Assembly: GCA_045863195.1 (NCBI GenBank)
Contig: BTUI01000009.1
Coordinates: 62,001 to 126,000 of the forward strand
Direction: 5' to 3'
DNA: 64,000 nucleotides
Source: W-Chloroflexi-9 sp045863195
GTDB taxonomy: Bacteria; Chloroflexota; Dehalococcoidia; UBA2979
Under the pieces are notes generated by a model that was not told the DNA's origin, ran no database searches, and saw nothing but the letters and a program-made list of their open reading frames with translations. The number at the start of each line of letters is the position of its first letter. The stretch's first letter is position 1. A program made the position numbers and the translations under genes. Shown in pieces: positions 8,852 through 18,079 of the stretch.

Positions 8852-9817
8852 CTACTCGCCGGCGACGATCCCGGCGTCGATGAGGAGACGCAGGCCGCGC
8901 GCCACGTCCTCGTCCGGCTCGTGCTGGTCGATCTCGAAGGTGCGGAGGGCGTCCGGGTTCGCGCGGCGGATACGCTCGGCCAGCCACGCGAAGTCCACGT
9001 CGCCGTTGCCGGGCGCGCGGTGGTCGGTCAGGCCGCGCACGTCGTGCAGGTGCAGCAGCACCAGCCGGTCGCCGAGCAGATCCCACCACGCGCCTCGGTC
9101 GGTCACCCCCAGCCGGTGGTGGACCTCGGCGTGGCCGACATCGTGCAGGTAGCCCGCCACCGCCACCGGGTACGGCGCGAGGAGCGTCACGAGTTCCTGC
9201 GGCAGCGGGATCTCGTGGTAGTGCAGCCGCGTCTCGATCGCGAGCGTCACGCGCGCCCGCGCCGCGCCCTCCACGAGGGCGTCGAGGCTGCGCGCGGCCG
9301 CTTCCAACCACGGCCCGGCTTTCGCGGCGCGCTCGCGGACGGTGGCGTCCACGGTGCGGTCCCACTCCTCGCGCATCACCTCGCGCCGCTCGTACATCGA
9401 GCGCAGCCGGCGCTCGCCATCGAGCAGCCGCGCACCGACGCCGCCGAGGTGGACCGCGACGACCGAGGCGCCCGCCTGCGCGGCGAGCGCGATCGAGCGC
9501 AGGTGGTAGTCCACCGCGAGGGTGCGCTCGGCCTCGTCCGTGGCGGCGAGGTTCAGTTCACGGTTCCAGCCGCGCGCCGGGTGCCGCTCCAGCGGGGCAG
9601 GGGCGTGCACGCTGGTCGTCGGGAGCGAGCGGTAGGCGAGGATCGCGCCGGCCTGCTCCGCGTCCATGGAGTGGTTGATCTCCACGCCGCGGTATCCGAG
9701 TTCGTCCGCGCGCTCCATGAAGCGCTGCAGGTCGCGCTCGAAGCGCGGCTGCACCGCCCACATCGTGGACAGCGCCGGCCGGGGCGGCGTGGCGGGGTGC
9801 TCGGCGGCGGGGGGCAT
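8852..9817 (-). CDS. Sugar phosphate isomerase/epimerase family TIM-barrel protein
   Basis: 321-residue protein of the xylose isomerase-like TIM-barrel family (AP endonuclease 2 fold). Visible strand-end motifs are GVEINHSMDAEQ, SVHAPAPLER, VVAVHLGGVG, LAIETRLHYHEIP, GYLHDVGHAEVHH, LLHLHDVRGLTDH and DFAWLAERI, which would supply the usual Glu/His/Asp metal ligands. Substrate cannot be deduced. The ATG at 9817 lies five bases after the ispG stop, so it is probably co-transcribed with the isoprenoid/phospholipid cluster; a longer form reading into ispG is unlikely. Its place in this cluster is unusual. Confidence 0.8.
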   Translation of the reverse strand: MPPAAEHPATPPRPALSTMWAVQPRFERDLQRFMERADELGYRGVEINHSMDAEQAGAILAYRSLPTTSVHAPAPLERHPARGWNRELNLAATDEAERTLAVDYHLRSIALAAQAGASVVAVHLGGVGARLLDGERRLRSMYERREVMREEWDRTVDATVRERAAKAGPWLEAAARSLDALVEGAARARVTLAIETRLHYHEIPLPQELVTLLAPYPVAVAGYLHDVGHAEVHHRLGVTDRGAWWDLLGDRLVLLHLHDVRGLTDHRAPGNGDVDFAWLAERIRRANPDALRTFEIDQHEPDEDVARGLRLLIDAGIVAGE

Positions 9818-9822
9818 GAGGG

Positions 9823-10989
9823 TCAGGCGCCGGCCTTCGCCAGCCCGCGCTCCTCGATCACCCGGTCGAGCAGGATGCGCGCCTGGGCCAGCACCTGGTC
9901 GTAGGGGAAGTGGCCCACGACCTCTTCGCCGTGCTTCAGGTTTACGCCCAGCGGGCCGCACCAGAGGCCGATGTCGGCGTCGTCCGTCTCGCCGGGGCCG
10001 TTCACGCGGCAGCCCATGACGGCGATGGTGACCTGGTAGTCCTTCGCATACGCCGTCATCTCCTTCATGTCCTGCGCGAGTTCGATGAACGCCTCGTTCT
10101 CCACGCGGGAGCAGGACGGGCAGGAGATGATGTTCAGGCCCTCGCCGAAGTTGGCCGGGACGGATCGGAAGCGGCCGGCCTGGATGTCCGCGATGATCTC
10201 GCGGCCCACCGTGACCTCCTGGCCCTTGTCCTCGAACGGCAGGGTGAGCGAGACGCGGATCGTGTCGCCGATGCCCTCCGCGATCAGCTGCTCGAAAGCG
10301 ATGCGCGTCTTGATGATGCCGTCCGGCGGCATCCCCGCCTCCGTCACGCCGAGGTGGAGCGGCACGTCCGGGCGCTGCGCGGAGAAGCGCCGGTTGCCCT
10401 CCACCACCTTGCGCCAGTCGGAGTCCTTCAGCGAGACGACGTACCGGTGGAAGCCCAGGTCGTCCAGCATCTGCGCGTGTTCAAGCGCGCTCTCCACCAT
10501 CGCGCCCACGTCGTCGTGGCCGAACTTCGCGGTCTTCTCCGGGTCCACGGAGCCGCAGTTCACGCCCACGCGCAGCGCGATGTCGTGCTTCACCGCGATC
10601 TCCGCGATGTAGGCGACCTTGTCGCGGATCGACTTCTCGCGCTCGTGGTGCCAGAGGTGGCCGGGGTTGTACCGGATCTTGTCCACGTGCGGCGCCACGA
10701 TCTCGGAGAGCCGGTAGTTCTCCTGGAGGTCGACCGACAGGTTCGGGGCGATGGTGTCCTTGAGGCGTGCACGGATCTCGGCGAGCGCCTCCACGTCCTT
10801 GCGCGAGTCGCAGGCGATACGGATCACGTCCGCGCCGGCGGCGTGGATCAACTGCACCTGCCGGGTCGTCGCCTCGATGTCCTGTGTCTTCGTCGCGGCC
10901 ATCGACTGCACGGCGATGGGTGCGCCGCCGCCGATCTGGGCGGAGCCGACGCGGACGGCGCGGGTGGGCTTGCGACGGATGGGTGCCAT
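9823..10989 (-). CDS. ispG: 4-hydroxy-3-methylbut-2-en-1-yl diphosphate synthase IspG
   Basis: [4Fe-4S] enzyme of the MEP isoprenoid pathway (also called GcpE), 388 residues. It starts RAVRVGSAQIGGGAPIAVQSM and has the expected cluster ligands near the C-terminus: Cys290 and Cys293 in IISCPSCSR, Cys327 in MGCRVNGPGE, and Glu334. It is the short form without the plant-type insert. It follows rseP and dxr, so two MEP enzymes (Dxr, IspG) are in one cluster. Confidence 0.97.
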   Translation of the reverse strand: MAPIRRKPTRAVRVGSAQIGGGAPIAVQSMAATKTQDIEATTRQVQLIHAAGADVIRIACDSRKDVEALAEIRARLKDTIAPNLSVDLQENYRLSEIVAPHVDKIRYNPGHLWHHEREKSIRDKVAYIAEIAVKHDIALRVGVNCGSVDPEKTAKFGHDDVGAMVESALEHAQMLDDLGFHRYVVSLKDSDWRKVVEGNRRFSAQRPDVPLHLGVTEAGMPPDGIIKTRIAFEQLIAEGIGDTIRVSLTLPFEDKGQEVTVGREIIADIQAGRFRSVPANFGEGLNIISCPSCSRVENEAFIELAQDMKEMTAYAKDYQVTIAVMGCRVNGPGETDDADIGLWCGPLGVNLKHGEEVVGHFPYDQVLAQARILLDRVIEERGLAKAGA

Positions 10990-11075
10990 GGCTGCCTTGC
11001 CTCCGACCGGGGCCGCTGCGCCCCGCCTACCTCATCACGATATCGCGCCGCCCATGCGGCGTCCGAGTGGCCGCC

Positions 11076-12314
11076 TTAACGGAACACCGATTCGCCCGCG
11101 GCGATGCGGGAGATATCGAAGAACGTCACCACGATCGCCAGGCCGATGAACATGACGAAGCCGACCATGTGCACCAGCGCCTCGCGTTCCGGCGCGATCC
11201 GGCGGCCGCCACGCAGCACCTCGATCACCACGAAGAACATGCGCCCGCCGTCCAGCATCGGCAGCGGGAGCAGGTTAAGGATGCCGAGGTTGATCGAGAG
11301 CAGCGCCGCCAGTTCCAGCAACGGCGAGATTGCCCCGGCCGCGCTCTCCGAGGACCGCGCGACCTCGCCGGTGGTCTGCGCGATACCGACGGGGCCCTGG
11401 AACTCCGGGCTGCCCGCGCCGCGGAACCACGAGATCACCTCGTTCCGCGCGAGGATGACGGTGTCCCACGTCATGCGGGAGGCCTGCGGGATCGCCTCCC
11501 ACGGCGGGAGTGCCACCGTGATGGTGAACGGGCGTCCGTCCGGCGCGAGCACGGCCGGCGCGATCGTGATGCCGGTCGGCCCCTCGCCGGCCGGGGGCGC
11601 CCAGCGCGACATGACCGGGACGGTCAGTTCCTCGCCGTTGCGGCGCACGGTGATGTCGATTTCGCGACCACGGTAGATGCGGACGAGGCGGCTCGCCTCC
11701 GGCAGGTTCTTCGCGTCGCGGCCCTCGATGGCGAGGATGACGTCGCCCGCCTGCAGGCCGGCCTCCGCGGCGGGCGCGCCGGCGATCGCCTCCTGGATGA
11801 CGGCGCGGCCTTCCACCTCCTGGTGCGGCACCATCAGCGCGGCCGAGAAGAGGACGAGCGGCAGGACGAGGTTGATGGCGGCGCCGGAGCCCAGCACGAT
11901 CAGCCGCTGCCACGCCGGGCGCGCGGCGAGCGAGCGCGGGCCGGTCGGGTTCTCCTCGCCCTCCAGGCGGACGAAGCCGCCGAGGGGGAGCCAGTTGATC
12001 GTGTACTCGGTCTCGCCGAAGCGCTTGCCCCAGATGCGGGGCGGGAAGCCGAAGGCGAACTCGTGGACGCGGATCCCGAACGCCTTGGCCGTCAGGAAGT
12101 GCCCGAGTTCGTGCATCATGACGATGCCGAGCAGGATCACGAAGAACAGCAGCGCGCTGGTCACCGCGTCCCGTGCGACGAAGAAGCCCGCCACGATCGC
12201 CACGAAGACGATCGCGGCGGTGATCTGCGAGCGCAGCGGCGGGCGGCCGCCGGCGGGCGGCACCGCGCCCGGCTCGCCGCGCTCGGCGCTGTCATCCATC
12301 CAGCGGTTGTCCAT
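11076..12314 (-). CDS. rseP: Site-2 membrane protease RseP/RasP
   Basis: Intramembrane zinc metalloprotease of the S2P family, 412 residues. The first membrane segment carries HELGH (about 68-72), a single PDZ domain follows (AAEAGLQAGDVILAIEGRD), and the C-terminal membrane segment has NLLPLPMLDGGRMFF, whose Asp completes the zinc site. The soluble 25-residue N-terminus is charged. The ATG at 12314 overlaps the dxr TGA as TGATG; a GTG one codon earlier (12317) is also possible. It sits between dxr and ispG, the common order, and probably cleaves an anti-sigma factor or signal-peptide remnants. Confidence 0.95.
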   Translation of the reverse strand: MDNRWMDDSAERGEPGAVPPAGGRPPLRSQITAAIVFVAIVAGFFVARDAVTSALLFFVILLGIVMMHELGHFLTAKAFGIRVHEFAFGFPPRIWGKRFGETEYTINWLPLGGFVRLEGEENPTGPRSLAARPAWQRLIVLGSGAAINLVLPLVLFSAALMVPHQEVEGRAVIQEAIAGAPAAEAGLQAGDVILAIEGRDAKNLPEASRLVRIYRGREIDITVRRNGEELTVPVMSRWAPPAGEGPTGITIAPAVLAPDGRPFTITVALPPWEAIPQASRMTWDTVILARNEVISWFRGAGSPEFQGPVGIAQTTGEVARSSESAAGAISPLLELAALLSINLGILNLLPLPMLDGGRMFFVVIEVLRGGRRIAPEREALVHMVGFVMFIGLAIVVTFFDISRIAAGESVFR

Positions 12315-13474
12315 CACACCCTCGCTGCTACGGCCTCGTCCACGAAGCGGCGGCCCCAGGCCTCTGCCGCGAGCAACGTGTCGAGGTCGGGACGCGCGGT
12401 GGGAGCGTGCGCCTCGAGTGCGCGCCCGAGCAGGGGCGCGATGCTGGTGAAGGGGATGCGGCCGGCGAGGAAATGCTCCACCGCCGCCTCGTCCGCGCCG
12501 GCCACGGCCGCCGCGCTCGTATCGTCGCGCCGTCCCGCCTCGAGCGCGATGCCGAGCGCGGGGAAGCGGTCCGCGTCCACGGTCCCGAAGTGGAGCGCGC
12601 CCCGCGCCGCGAGGTCGAGCGGCGGCGCCGGCTGTGCCGGGGCGCGGTCCGGGTAGCTGAGCGCGACCTGGATCGGCAGGCGCATGTCCGGCTCGCCGAG
12701 TTGCGCCTTGATCGACCCGTCACGGAACTGCACGAGCGAGTGGATGACGCTCTCGCGGTGCTGGAGCACGTCCACGCGCTCCAGCGGGATGTCGAACAGC
12801 CAGCGCGCCTCGATCGCCTCGAGTCCCTTGTTGAACAGGGTGGCGCTGTCGATCGTGATCTTCGGGCCCATCTTCCACGTCGGGTGGGCCAGCGCCTGCT
12901 CCGGCGTCACGGCGTCCAGCGCGGCGAGGTCGTAGTCGCGGAACGCGCCGCCAGAGGCGGTGAGGATGAGGCGGTCGATGCTCTCCGCCGGCTCGCCCCA
13001 GAGGCACTGCCAGATCGCCGAGTGCTCGGAGTCGACCGGGCGCAGTTCCGCGCCGGCGGCGCGGCCCGCCTCCAGCGCCTCACGCACCGCGTGGCCGCCG
13101 ACGACGAGCGTCTCCTTGTTGGCGATGGCGACGGGCTTCCCGGCGCGCAGCGCCGCGATCGTCGGGTGCAGGCTGGCGAGACCGCTCGTCGCGACCAGCA
13201 GCACGTCCACGTCGTCGCGGACGGCGATCTCCTCGAGCGGCTGCCACTCGCCGAGGCCGGCCGCGCGCAGGGCGTCGGCGTCCGCGCTCGGGCGCGCGTA
13301 GAGGGCGCGGGGGTGGAACTCGCGGGCCTGCTCGGCCAGGCGGGCGGCGTTGCCGCCGGCTGCAAGCGCGACGACCTGGAACCGGTCGGGGAGCCCGCGG
13401 ACCACGTCCAGCGCCTGCTCGCCCACCGACCCCGTGGAGCCGAGGATCGCGACGCGGATCGGGTCTACAGCCAT
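12314..13474 (-). CDS. dxr: 1-deoxy-D-xylulose-5-phosphate reductoisomerase
   Basis: First committed enzyme of the MEP pathway, NADPH- and divalent-metal-dependent. The 386-residue product starts MAVDPIRVAILGSTGSVGEQ with the nucleotide-binding loop. It continues with IANKETLVVGG, DSEHSAIWQCL, LTASGGAFRD, HPTWKMGPKITIDSATLFNK and REDSVIHSLVQF-type segments (here HRESVIHSLVQFRDGS), covering metal and substrate sites. The ATG at 13474 overlaps the cdsA end by ten bases; a longer reading into cdsA is rejected because the family N-terminus begins here. Confidence 0.96.
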   Translation of the reverse strand: MAVDPIRVAILGSTGSVGEQALDVVRGLPDRFQVVALAAGGNAARLAEQAREFHPRALYARPSADADALRAAGLGEWQPLEEIAVRDDVDVLLVATSGLASLHPTIAALRAGKPVAIANKETLVVGGHAVREALEAGRAAGAELRPVDSEHSAIWQCLWGEPAESIDRLILTASGGAFRDYDLAALDAVTPEQALAHPTWKMGPKITIDSATLFNKGLEAIEARWLFDIPLERVDVLQHRESVIHSLVQFRDGSIKAQLGEPDMRLPIQVALSYPDRAPAQPAPPLDLAARGALHFGTVDADRFPALGIALEAGRRDDTSAAAVAGADEAAVEHFLAGRIPFTSIAPLLGRALEAHAPTARPDLDTLLAAEAWGRRFVDEAVAARV

Positions 13475-14253
13475 CTCACCATCCAGTATAGGCAGACCCC
13501 CACGACCAGCAGCGAATCCAGCCGGTCGAGCAGTCCACCGTGGCCCGGCAGCAGGTGGGACATGTCCTTCACGTCCATCCGCCGCTTCAGCGCGGACTCC
13601 ACCAGGTCCCCGGCGATCGCCCCGACCGGGAGCACGAGCGCGAGCGCGGCGAGGCGCACCGCCGGCACCTCCAGCCCGAGCGCGAGCACGGCGCCGACGC
13701 CGGCAACGCCGCCGAACAGCAGGCCGCCGGCGGCTCCTTCCCACGTCTTCTTCGGCGAGATGCGCGGAGCGAACAGGTGGCGGCCGAGCAGCCGGCCGAT
13801 GGCGTACGCGCCGGTGTCCGTGGCGAACGTCGCCGCGAGGAGTACGAGCAGCCAGTCGCGGCCCTCGGGCAGCCCGCGCAGCAGGACCAGGTGCGCGCCG
13901 AATGCGCCGGTGTAGAGGACCGCGGTGAGCCACCAGCCGCCGAGCGATGCAACCAGCCAGCCGCTCACCATCAGCGTCAGCGCCACCACGGTCATCGCGA
14001 CGAACGCCCACAGCGGGAAGTCCGGCCACTCGGGCGGCCACGCCCGCGCCGTCGCCACCAGCAGGGCGCTCGCGGCGGCCGCGCCCACGGCGAGGGTGAG
14101 CGGCCGGTGCGGGTCGAGCGCGCGCACCATCTCGAACGCGGCGGCGGCGAGGATCACCTGGACAGTGGCAGCGAAGAGCGGCTCAGGGAGCAGCAGCAGG
14201 CCCGCGAGGAGCGGCAGGCCGATGGCGGCGACGAGGAGGCGCTGCGAGAGCAT
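13465..14253 (-). CDS. cdsA: Phosphatidate cytidylyltransferase
   Basis: Integral membrane enzyme making CDP-diacylglycerol, 262 residues, with about seven hydrophobic segments from the start (LLVAAIGLPLLAGLLLL). The C-terminal CdsA signature is clear: SALKRRMDVKDMSHLLPGHG then GLLDRLDSLL, which holds the catalytic Asp pair. It lies between uppS and dxr with a 6-base gap upstream and an overlap downstream, the standard bacterial order. Confidence 0.95.
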   Translation of the reverse strand: MLSQRLLVAAIGLPLLAGLLLLPEPLFAATVQVILAAAAFEMVRALDPHRPLTLAVGAAAASALLVATARAWPPEWPDFPLWAFVAMTVVALTLMVSGWLVASLGGWWLTAVLYTGAFGAHLVLLRGLPEGRDWLLVLLAATFATDTGAYAIGRLLGRHLFAPRISPKKTWEGAAGGLLFGGVAGVGAVLALGLEVPAVRLAALALVLPVGAIAGDLVESALKRRMDVKDMSHLLPGHGGLLDRLDSLLVVGVCLYWMVRWL

Positions 14254-14259
14254 CCGCCG

Positions 14260-15027
14260 CTACCCGGCCGTCCCGGCATCCTCCACGCCATCGCTGGGGA
14301 CGAGCCCGAACCGGCGGTTGCGTCGGGCGAACTCGATGAGGGCGGCGTCCACCTGCGCGGCATCGAAGTCCGGCCAGTAGACGTCCGTGAAGTACAACTC
14401 CGCGTACGCGGCCTGCCAGACCAGGAAGTTGGAGACCCGGTGCTCGCCGCCGGTGCGGACGAGCAGGTCCACCTCCGGCAGCCCGGCCGTGGCCAGATGC
14501 GAGGCGATGGCCTCCTCCGTGATCTGGGACGGCTTCACGCCTTCCGCGAGGAGGGTGGCGGCGGCCTGCACGATGTCGGCCCGGCCGCCGTAGTTGAAGG
14601 CCAGGTTCACGACCATGCGGTTGTTGCCGGCGGTGCGGTCCACCGCCTTCTGGACGCGCCGCCGCAGCCAGACCGGCAGCCGCTTCGCATCGCCCAGGTG
14701 CTGCAGGCGGACGCCGTTTCGGTCCAGTTCGTCCGTGTAGGTGTCGATGAACTCGGCGCCGAGCTTCAGGATCGTCTCCACCTCGGTGGTGGGGCGGCCC
14801 CAGTTCTCCGTCGAGAAGCCGAAGAGCGTGAGGACGCCGACGCCGTGCGCGCCGAGGCGTTCGATGACCGGGCGGATCGCCTGCGCGCCGGCGCGGTGAC
14901 CCTCCGAGCGGCTGAGGCCGTGCGCCTTCGCCCAGCGGCCGTTGCCGTCCATGATGATGGCCACGTGGGCGGGCCGGACGGCCAGCGCCGGCAGCGGGAG
15001 GGAGGCGGGCGCGGGGTTCACCACCAC
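14260..15027 (-). CDS. uppS: Polyprenyl diphosphate synthase UppS
   Basis: cis-Prenyltransferase making undecaprenyl-type diphosphate for cell-wall lipid carriers, 255 residues. HVAIIMDGNGRWAKAHG contains catalytic Asp27; LTLFGFSTENWGRP, VNLAFNYGGRADIV and DLLVRTGGEHRVSNFLVWQ follow, with DVYWPDF near the end. Three consecutive GTG codons (15027-15019) follow the frr stop; GGAGGT lies ahead of them and the first is taken as the start. Confidence 0.95.
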   Translation of the reverse strand: MVVNPAPASLPLPALAVRPAHVAIIMDGNGRWAKAHGLSRSEGHRAGAQAIRPVIERLGAHGVGVLTLFGFSTENWGRPTTEVETILKLGAEFIDTYTDELDRNGVRLQHLGDAKRLPVWLRRRVQKAVDRTAGNNRMVVNLAFNYGGRADIVQAAATLLAEGVKPSQITEEAIASHLATAGLPEVDLLVRTGGEHRVSNFLVWQAAYAELYFTDVYWPDFDAAQVDAALIEFARRNRRFGLVPSDGVEDAGTAG

Positions 15028-15033
15028 GGTGCG

Positions 15034-15591
15034 CTACACCTCCAGGAGCTCGCGCTCCTTCTCCTTCGCCAGCGCCTCGATCTTGCCGACGTACTCCTGG
15101 GTGAGCTTCTCCACCTGCTCGGCAGCGCGGCGCTCGTCGTCCTCGGAGAGTTCGCCCTCGCGCGCGGCCTTCTTCAGGTCGTCGTTGGCGTGGCGGCGGA
15201 TGTTGCGGACGGCGATGCGGCCCTCCTCCGTCTTCGCGTGGACCTGTTTCACGAGTTCCTTGCGGCGCTGCTCGGTGAGCGGCGGGACGGGAAGCCGGAT
15301 CGTCCGCCCGTCGTTGGAGGGGGTGATGCCGATGTCGCTCATCTGGATGGCGCGCATGATCGCGTCCATCGTGGAGCGGTCGAACGGGGTGATGGTGATC
15401 AACTGCGCTTCGGGCGTGGCCAGGTTGGCCAGCTGGATGAGCTGCATCTTGGAGCCGTACACGTCCACCGTCAGGTGCTCGACGATCGCCGTCGAGGCGC
15501 GGCCGGTGCGGAGCGTCTGGAAGTCGCGCCGGGCGGCGGCGACCGCCGACTCCATGCGCTCTTCCGCCTCCAGGAGGATCTCGTCGCTCAC
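15034..15591 (-). CDS. frr: Ribosome recycling factor
   Basis: Splits post-termination ribosomes with EF-G. About 185 residues with the typical N-terminus SDEILLEAEERMESAV and core motifs LRTGRASTAIVEHLTVDVYG, QLANLATPEAQLITITPFD, IRLPVPPLTEQRRKELVK and the C-terminal helix. The GTG at 15591 has GGAGG six bases upstream; the ATG at 15597 abuts that ribosome-binding site and is less likely. The gene normally upstream, pyrH, is missing, and a hairpin lies in the gap to tsf. Confidence 0.95.
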   Translation of the reverse strand: MSDEILLEAEERMESAVAAARRDFQTLRTGRASTAIVEHLTVDVYGSKMQLIQLANLATPEAQLITITPFDRSTMDAIMRAIQMSDIGITPSNDGRTIRLPVPPLTEQRRKELVKQVHAKTEEGRIAVRNIRRHANDDLKKAAREGELSEDDERRAAEQVEKLTQEYVGKIEALAKEKERELLEV

Positions 15592-15640
15592 GGTCATCCT
15601 CCGATCAGTCCGTGCGAGGGGAACCGGTTCACGATAGCGC

Positions 15641-15673
15641 GAGGCCGGGGACGCGGCGAGCGCCCCCGGCCTC
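15641..15673. terminator. 10-bp hairpin between tsf and frr
   Basis: Perfect inverted repeat GAGGCCGGGG (15641-15650) and CCCCGGCCTC (15664-15673) with a 13-base loop, in the 96-base gap between tsf and frr. No T-run follows on either strand, so it could be a weak or Rho-assisted terminator, or an RNA-processing hairpin that separates rpsB-tsf from the downstream genes. Confidence 0.5.
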
Positions 15674-15687
15674 GGGTGGGTCGTCCG

Positions 15688-16194
15688 TTAGTCCCGCCCG
15701 AGCTCGAAGCGGGCGAACTTGGCGATGCGGATGTTCTCGCCGGTCTGGGCGATGGCGGCCTTGATCAGGTCGCCGACCGTCTTGCTGCCGTCCTTGATGA
15801 AGGTCTGGGTCAGCAGGGCGTTGTCCTTCGCCTCGCCGGGGGCGTCCGCCGGGACGTCCTCCGGGTTGAGGGCGAGCGGGCTCATCGCGGCGACCTGCAT
15901 CGCCACGTCCTTCGCCAGCGCCTTGAAGGTGTCCGTGCGGGCGACGAAGTCCGTCTCGCAGCGGAGGTCCACCAGCGCGCCGATGCGGCCCTGGCCGTGG
16001 ATGTACGCCTCCACGATGCCCTGGGAGGTCTCGCGCTCAGAGCGCTTCGCCGCGGCGGCGACGCCCTTCTCGCGGAGGATCTCCTTCGCCTGGGCGAAGT
16101 TGCCGCCCGCCTCGTCCAGCGCGCGCTTGGCGTCCATGACGCCCGCGCCGGTCTCCTCGCGGAGCCGCTTCACGTCTTCAGCGGTGACTGCCAC
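15688..16194 (-). CDS. tsf: Elongation factor Ts (short form)
   Basis: Nucleotide exchange factor for EF-Tu. At about 168 residues it is much shorter than the 280-residue E. coli protein and resembles the compact Chloroflexota and thermophile forms. The UBA-like N-terminal domain (VKRLREETGAGVMDAKRAL) and the DLRCETDFVARTDTFKALA core are intact, and the missing part is the second half of the core plus the coiled-coil insert. GTG at 16194 has GAGGAG seven bases upstream; the ATG at 16200 almost touches that site. It follows rpsB by about 40 bases. Confidence 0.94.
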   Translation of the reverse strand: MAVTAEDVKRLREETGAGVMDAKRALDEAGGNFAQAKEILREKGVAAAAKRSERETSQGIVEAYIHGQGRIGALVDLRCETDFVARTDTFKALAKDVAMQVAAMSPLALNPEDVPADAPGEAKDNALLTQTFIKDGSKTVGDLIKAAIAQTGENIRIAKFARFELGRD

Positions 16195-16237
16195 GTTCAT
16201 ACTCCTCGTGATCGTCGGTTGGGTGGAGGTGGGCGGA

Positions 16238-16996
<759 letters not shown>

Positions 16997-17111
16997 GGTC
17001 GTCAGTCCTGTTCTCTTGCCTGCCGGCGCATAGATTTACCCCCGCTGGCGGCGAGGGCAGGCGTCGGCCCCTCTGTTCTCGGATCTCCGTGCCTCGAAGA
17101 GACACCCGGCC

Positions 17112-17141
17112 AGTATGACACCCGGCCGCCGCAGCGGCCAA
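17112..17141 (-). promoter_or_regulatory. Promoter of rpsB-tsf
   Basis: Minus-strand -35 TTGGCC (17141-17136), 18-bp spacer, -10 CATACT (17117-17112). It is back to back with a plus-strand promoter at 17160-17189. Four of six matches in each box. Confidence 0.45.
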
Positions 17142-17159
17142 CTCCCCCGGACGCCGCCG

Positions 17160-17189
17160 TTGTTCGCGCCGTGGCCCCGTCCGTACAAT
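17160..17189 (+). promoter_or_regulatory. Promoter of the zinc-ribbon gene and dtd
   Basis: -35 TTGTTC (17160-17165), 18-bp spacer, -10 TACAAT (17184-17189, five of six matches). It lies about 75 bases before the GTG at 17266. Confidence 0.5.
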
Positions 17190-17265
17190 CACGGTTCGGG
17201 GCCGCCGAGGCCCCACCCCGCCGACTGGCCCGATGCATCTGTTCGTGACCCACGGGAGGCGCAAC

Positions 17266-17607
17266 GTGCCCCGCTACGACTACCGCTGCGAAGCCGGACA
17301 TAAGTACGAACTGACCGAGCCGTTCGGCTCGCCGGCCCAGCATCCCTGCAAGAAGTGCGGCAAGCCCGCGCTCCGCGTCCTCGTCGCGCCGCCGCTCGTC
17401 TTCAAGGCCGGCGGCTACTACAAGACCGAGAGCCGTGGCGGCTTCACCCGCTCCGACCGGGATGACACCCCCTCCGAGTCCACCTCGAAGGCGAAACCGA
17501 AGGCCGAGAAGGCGCCGAAGGCCGAACAGGCCGAGAAGCCGGCCGCGAAGGCTGAGAAGGCGGCCAAGCCCGCGAAGCCGGCCAAGCCCGCCGCCTCCGC
17601 GGACTAG
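17266..17607 (+). CDS. FmdB-type zinc-ribbon protein
   Basis: 113-residue protein starting MPRYDYRCEAGHKYE, then PCKKCGKPALRVLVAPP and the FKAGGYYKTES tail typical of the FmdB/CxxC_CxxC_SSSS regulatory-protein family. The zinc knuckle is built from the CEAGH and CKKC elements. The last 40 residues are a low-complexity Lys/Ala/Pro tail. The GTG at 17266 has GGGAGG six bases upstream; a TTG/ATG-type start further upstream would add a tail unlike the family. Molecular role unproven. Confidence 0.85.
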   Translation: MPRYDYRCEAGHKYELTEPFGSPAQHPCKKCGKPALRVLVAPPLVFKAGGYYKTESRGGFTRSDRDDTPSESTSKAKPKAEKAPKAEQAEKPAAKAEKAAKPAKPAKPAASAD

Positions 17608-17617
17608 CCCCGCCCCG

Positions 17618-18079
17618 ATGCGCGCGGTCGTCCAGCGGGTCGCCCGCGCACGCGTCACGGTGGAGGGCGAGACGACCGGCGAGATCGGCCCCGGGCTCCT
17701 CGTCTACCTCGGCATCGGGCCGGGGGACGGCCCTCGCGAGGTCGAGTGGGCCGCCCGCAAGGTCGCCGAGATGCGCATCTTCCCGGACGAGGCCGGCCGC
17801 TTCGACCGCTCCGTCGAGGAGACCGGCGGCGCGGTGCTCGTCGTCTCGCAGTTCACGCTCTACGCCGACACCCGCAAGGGGCGCCGCCCCGCCTTTACCG
17901 ACGCCGCGCCGCCCGAGGTGGCGGCGCCGCTCGTCGAGGCGGTGATCGGGGCGCTGCGCGCGCGCGGGCTACCGGTGGAGGGCGGTCGCTTCGGCGCCCA
18001 CATGCTCGTGGACGCCGTGAATGACGGCCCGGTCACGATCATGCTCGACTCGACCGACCTCGACCGCCCGCGGGGCTAG
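17618..18079 (+). CDS. dtd: D-aminoacyl-tRNA deacylase
   Basis: Removes D-amino acids (and glycine from tRNA-Ala) mischarged on tRNA. The 153 residues start MRAVVQRVARARVTVEGE and hold the two signature blocks: SQFTLYADTRKGRRPAF near residue 80, and NDGPVTIMLDS near the C-terminus (the Gly-cisPro motif is GP of NDGPVT). It follows the zinc-ribbon gene by ten bases. Its stop shares CTAG with the convergent kinase gene. Confidence 0.96.
   Translation: MRAVVQRVARARVTVEGETTGEIGPGLLVYLGIGPGDGPREVEWAARKVAEMRIFPDEAGRFDRSVEETGGAVLVVSQFTLYADTRKGRRPAFTDAAPPEVAAPLVEAVIGALRARGLPVEGGRFGAHMLVDAVNDGPVTIMLDSTDLDRPRG

Noticed and set aside
17660..18060. A second gene on the minus strand opposite dtd
   Set aside because: Short antisense frames without ribosome-binding sites; dtd is clear.
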